Shown here: positions 62,183 through 64,000 of the stretch, in pieces
Numbering within the stretch: the stretch's first letter is position 1
How the letters are laid out: every line of letters starts with the position of its first letter
Assembly: GCA_045633565.1 (NCBI GenBank)
Contig: JAZQYO010000011.1
Span: forward strand, 65,240 to 129,239
Reading direction: 5' to 3'
Length of the DNA: 64,000 nt
DNA from: RGIG7450 sp045633565
GTDB lineage: Bacteria; Bacillota; Clostridia; RUG12999
The notes under the pieces: model-generated
Database searches by the model: none
What the model was told of the DNA's origin: nothing
Seen by the model: the letters and a program-made list of their open reading frames with translations, nothing else
Program-made: the position numbers and the translations under genes

Positions 62183-64000
62183 TTATTCGGTCACAACTTC
62201 CTTTTTCAGCGGCTCGGAAACATATTCCTTTTTGCTTTTTATCGCCTCTGAAAGCAGTTTTCTTGCCGTTTGATTTTCCTTAAATGTTTCTGCAATACCA
62301 ACCTTATATTCTATCCTGATGTCCTTATGTTCTTCACGGTCATCAAGTCTTAATCCAAACAACCTCATTATATCTTCAACGGTAATGTAATCAGCATTCT
62401 TTGCCAAAATTACAAAGCTGCCGTTTCCGTTATAAATAAACTCTGCATCTGTTTTTCCGAAGGTTTCTTTTAGGTACATTGTAAACATCTTTATAATGTC
62501 ATCACCGGTCATTCGGGTATGCTCGGCATTTATAGCAACAAGGTTTGCTATATCAACCATACAATATACCGTACCGTCATCTAATAGTTTTTTGTCCATA
62601 GATTTCAAATACTTATCAAAGTATGCACGGTTATTAAGCTCTGTAAGATGGTCTGTGTAGAAAATATAATGTATAATATCTCCAAGTCTTCCTAATACAA
62701 TCGCACCGCCACAGCAAAGGATTATGAGGAAGAAGAATGCAATCAATGTATATAAGTTTACATTAACACTCGATTTGACCGAAGCAGAGGATAATACCGA
62801 AATATAACTTGCACCAAGATATTCATTGTATTCCTCATTAGTTTTCATCGTTGTGCTGTATAAACCATTCAAATCAGAAATAAGTTCTTTGATTTCTGTA
62901 TCAATCTCCCCTTGAATTTGTGCATAGCTTTCATTGCCCAATTGGGTACATGTCTGACCCAAGCCACTGCAAGTACCACCACAAGCACCCGTACATTTTT
63001 GGAAGGTGTCGATCACATATTGACAGTATGCAGAGTCAATAATTGAATGTTCCTTTTTTTCGTTATGTTCTCTCCAACCATATATGAGTTCGTCATATGT
63101 TACGGTTTGATCGCCCGGTGCAAAAGAATCTGTTAAATTACGCTCATGCACATTATCGAGGATATACTCGTAAGTAATATTTGTATTCCCTGATTCTCTC
63201 ATTTTTTCTACATAAGCATCAATAACTGCGACGGTATCTTCCACAATACTTTCTTCTTTTGTGTTTGATATATCGTTATTATCAATTCTTGTAGTGTAGT
63301 CTGAAATCAGCACAGTTTTATTTTTAGTTATCTGGTACTTATATATTTTTGAAAACAAGTCAGATAGTTTAACGTGTCTTATGTAGCTAAATTCATCTGC
63401 CAACTCGTTAAAAGATACCCCTGTTTTTGTTGCTCTGTAATAGGGTGTTTGGTCCATACGCTGGTATAATGTGTTTAATGTTTCATCAATACCCGTATCA
63501 ATCATTTCAACTATTTCGATATAATCATAGTTTTCGTTTTCTATATTATCTATGACATTTTTTGCAGGAGCAACATTAACATATTTCTGACTGTATTCTG
63601 CAAAATAAACATCTAAGGTTTCATCAAGTATAGTTCTTGCGAACTCTGTTCCTTCGTTGTTTGTAGCAGTAAAAGAAACAACATATGTACTTGGCTCATA
63701 AACATATTCTTCGCCTTCTTCAAGTTTGGCTTCTTTCTGTGCAATCTTATCCTCATCGGGAAGGGGTGTTATTGATATTCTTGATATCAGACTATCAACC
63801 GAATAAATACCTGTAAGTCCCATTCTGTCAACAACTTTGCTCATTACAGCCGATGATTTGATTTCATTAACATCAAGTTTTGAACCTGTTGGTGTAAGTC
63901 CTTGCTCTGCCGCAGGATCATTGTAATGAATAACTTCCGAAGCAACAAATGTGTTGGAATTCTTAAGTTTGAAATTTATTGCATAAGTTGCTAAAACACA
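62183..64000 (-). CDS. Wzz-like chain-length protein fused to degenerate GGDEF domain (partial)
   Basis: The frame stays open to the window end, so the N-terminus is missing and 605 residues are visible. Counting from the first visible methionine (63844), the extracytoplasmic part resembles a Wzz/polysaccharide co-polymerase domain (SSAVMSKVVDRMGLTG), with predicted helices and a five-cysteine patch (274-299). A membrane segment (about 364-386) follows, then a GGDEF domain (396-553). Its signature is NGNGSF (472-477) instead of GGDEF, so it probably does not make c-di-GMP but might sense it or GTP. It heads the visible operon. Confidence 0.75.
   Translation of the reverse strand, partial: CVLATYAINFKLKNSNTFVASEVIHYNDPAAEQGLTPTGSKLDVNEIKSSAVMSKVVDRMGLTGIYSVDSLISRISITPLPDEDKIAQKEAKLEEGEEYVYEPSTYVVSFTATNNEGTEFARTILDETLDVYFAEYSQKYVNVAPAKNVIDNIENENYDYIEIVEMIDTGIDETLNTLYQRMDQTPYYRATKTGVSFNELADEFSYIRHVKLSDLFSKIYKYQITKNKTVLISDYTTRIDNNDISNTKEESIVEDTVAVIDAYVEKMRESGNTNITYEYILDNVHERNLTDSFAPGDQTVTYDELIYGWREHNEKKEHSIIDSAYCQYVIDTFQKCTGACGGTCSGLGQTCTQLGNESYAQIQGEIDTEIKELISDLNGLYSTTMKTNEEYNEYLGASYISVLSSASVKSSVNVNLYTLIAFFFLIILCCGGAIVLGRLGDIIHYIFYTDHLTELNNRAYFDKYLKSMDKKLLDDGTVYCMVDIANLVAINAEHTRMTGDDIIKMFTMYLKETFGKTDAEFIYNGNGSFVILAKNADYITVEDIMRLFGLRLDDREEHKDIRIEYKVGIAETFKENQTARKLLSEAIKSKKEYVSEPLKKEVVTE

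Noticed and set aside
1..64000. CRISPR arrays, tRNA and rRNA genes
   Set aside because: No regularly spaced repeat array, tRNA-like cloverleaf with CCA end, or rRNA sequence was recognised.

Overview
The window looks like chromosome from an AT-rich, spore-forming member of the Clostridia (Bacillota), probably a gut species. It carries the spoIIA operon, a SpoIIQ-like peptidase, spoVG and a SpoVB-type flippase. It also has Bacillota gene orders (ylxM-ffh-rpsP-khpA-rimM, spoVB-mazG-hup-rqcP), AGGAGG-type ribosome sites and TTGACA-N17-TATAAT promoters. No rRNA, tRNA or CRISPR array was seen. Everything here is read by eye; no database was searched.

Positions 1-23,200 are accessory DNA. The outer part holds a DUF6076-type gene and an InlB-repeat secreted protein. 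A seven-gene minus-strand defence operon follows (10,125 down to 2,381). It encodes an HTH-Dam adenine methylase, a MutH/Sau3AI-like nuclease, an HNH nuclease, a 59-residue zinc protein, a second DNA methylase, an OLD-type ATPase/TOPRIM protein and a UvrD-type helicase. The last two form a Gabija-like pair. Next comes a five-gene operon (16,226 down to 10,428) of an XRE regulator, a LURP-one-like protein, two zinc-ribbon membrane proteins and an SPFH protein. Upstream of it is a 210-bp segment bounded by exact 20-bp inverted repeats. This segment carries a strong promoter and lies beside a tyrosine recombinase gene, so it is probably an invertible phase switch for a SLOG/DUF1273 gene. A channel-like beta-repeat protein and a mobilisation/replication module (MobP3 relaxase, accessory protein, two replication-type HTH proteins and a repeat-rich non-coding region) complete the island.

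Positions 23,250-52,600 are core chromosome. They encode a SpoIIQ-like protein, YqeY, S21, the PotABCD polyamine transporter, SpoIIAA-AB-SigF, RqcP, HU, MazG, the SpoVB flippase, SpoVG and small sporulation-type unknowns. Further along are a PrsA-like lipoprotein, an ECF sigma/anti-sigma pair, Lgt, an AraC regulator beside an amino-sugar operon, the SRP/ribosome maturation operon, Xpt and a MetF-MetH pair.

Positions 52,640-64,000 start with a decayed IS200/IS605 transposase and continue with a minus-strand exopolysaccharide operon. It encodes a Wzz-like protein fused to a degenerate GGDEF domain (cut by the window end), a Wzy/ligase-type polymerase, one GT4 and four GT2 glycosyltransferases, an EAL-domain protein and an acyltransferase. 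The operon appears to build in c-di-GMP input.

The most noteworthy signals are the candidate invertible promoter, the composite defence operon with a possible self-binding operator, the Wzz-GGDEF fusion with an EAL partner, and a two-box repeat of fixed spacing found four times in one orientation.
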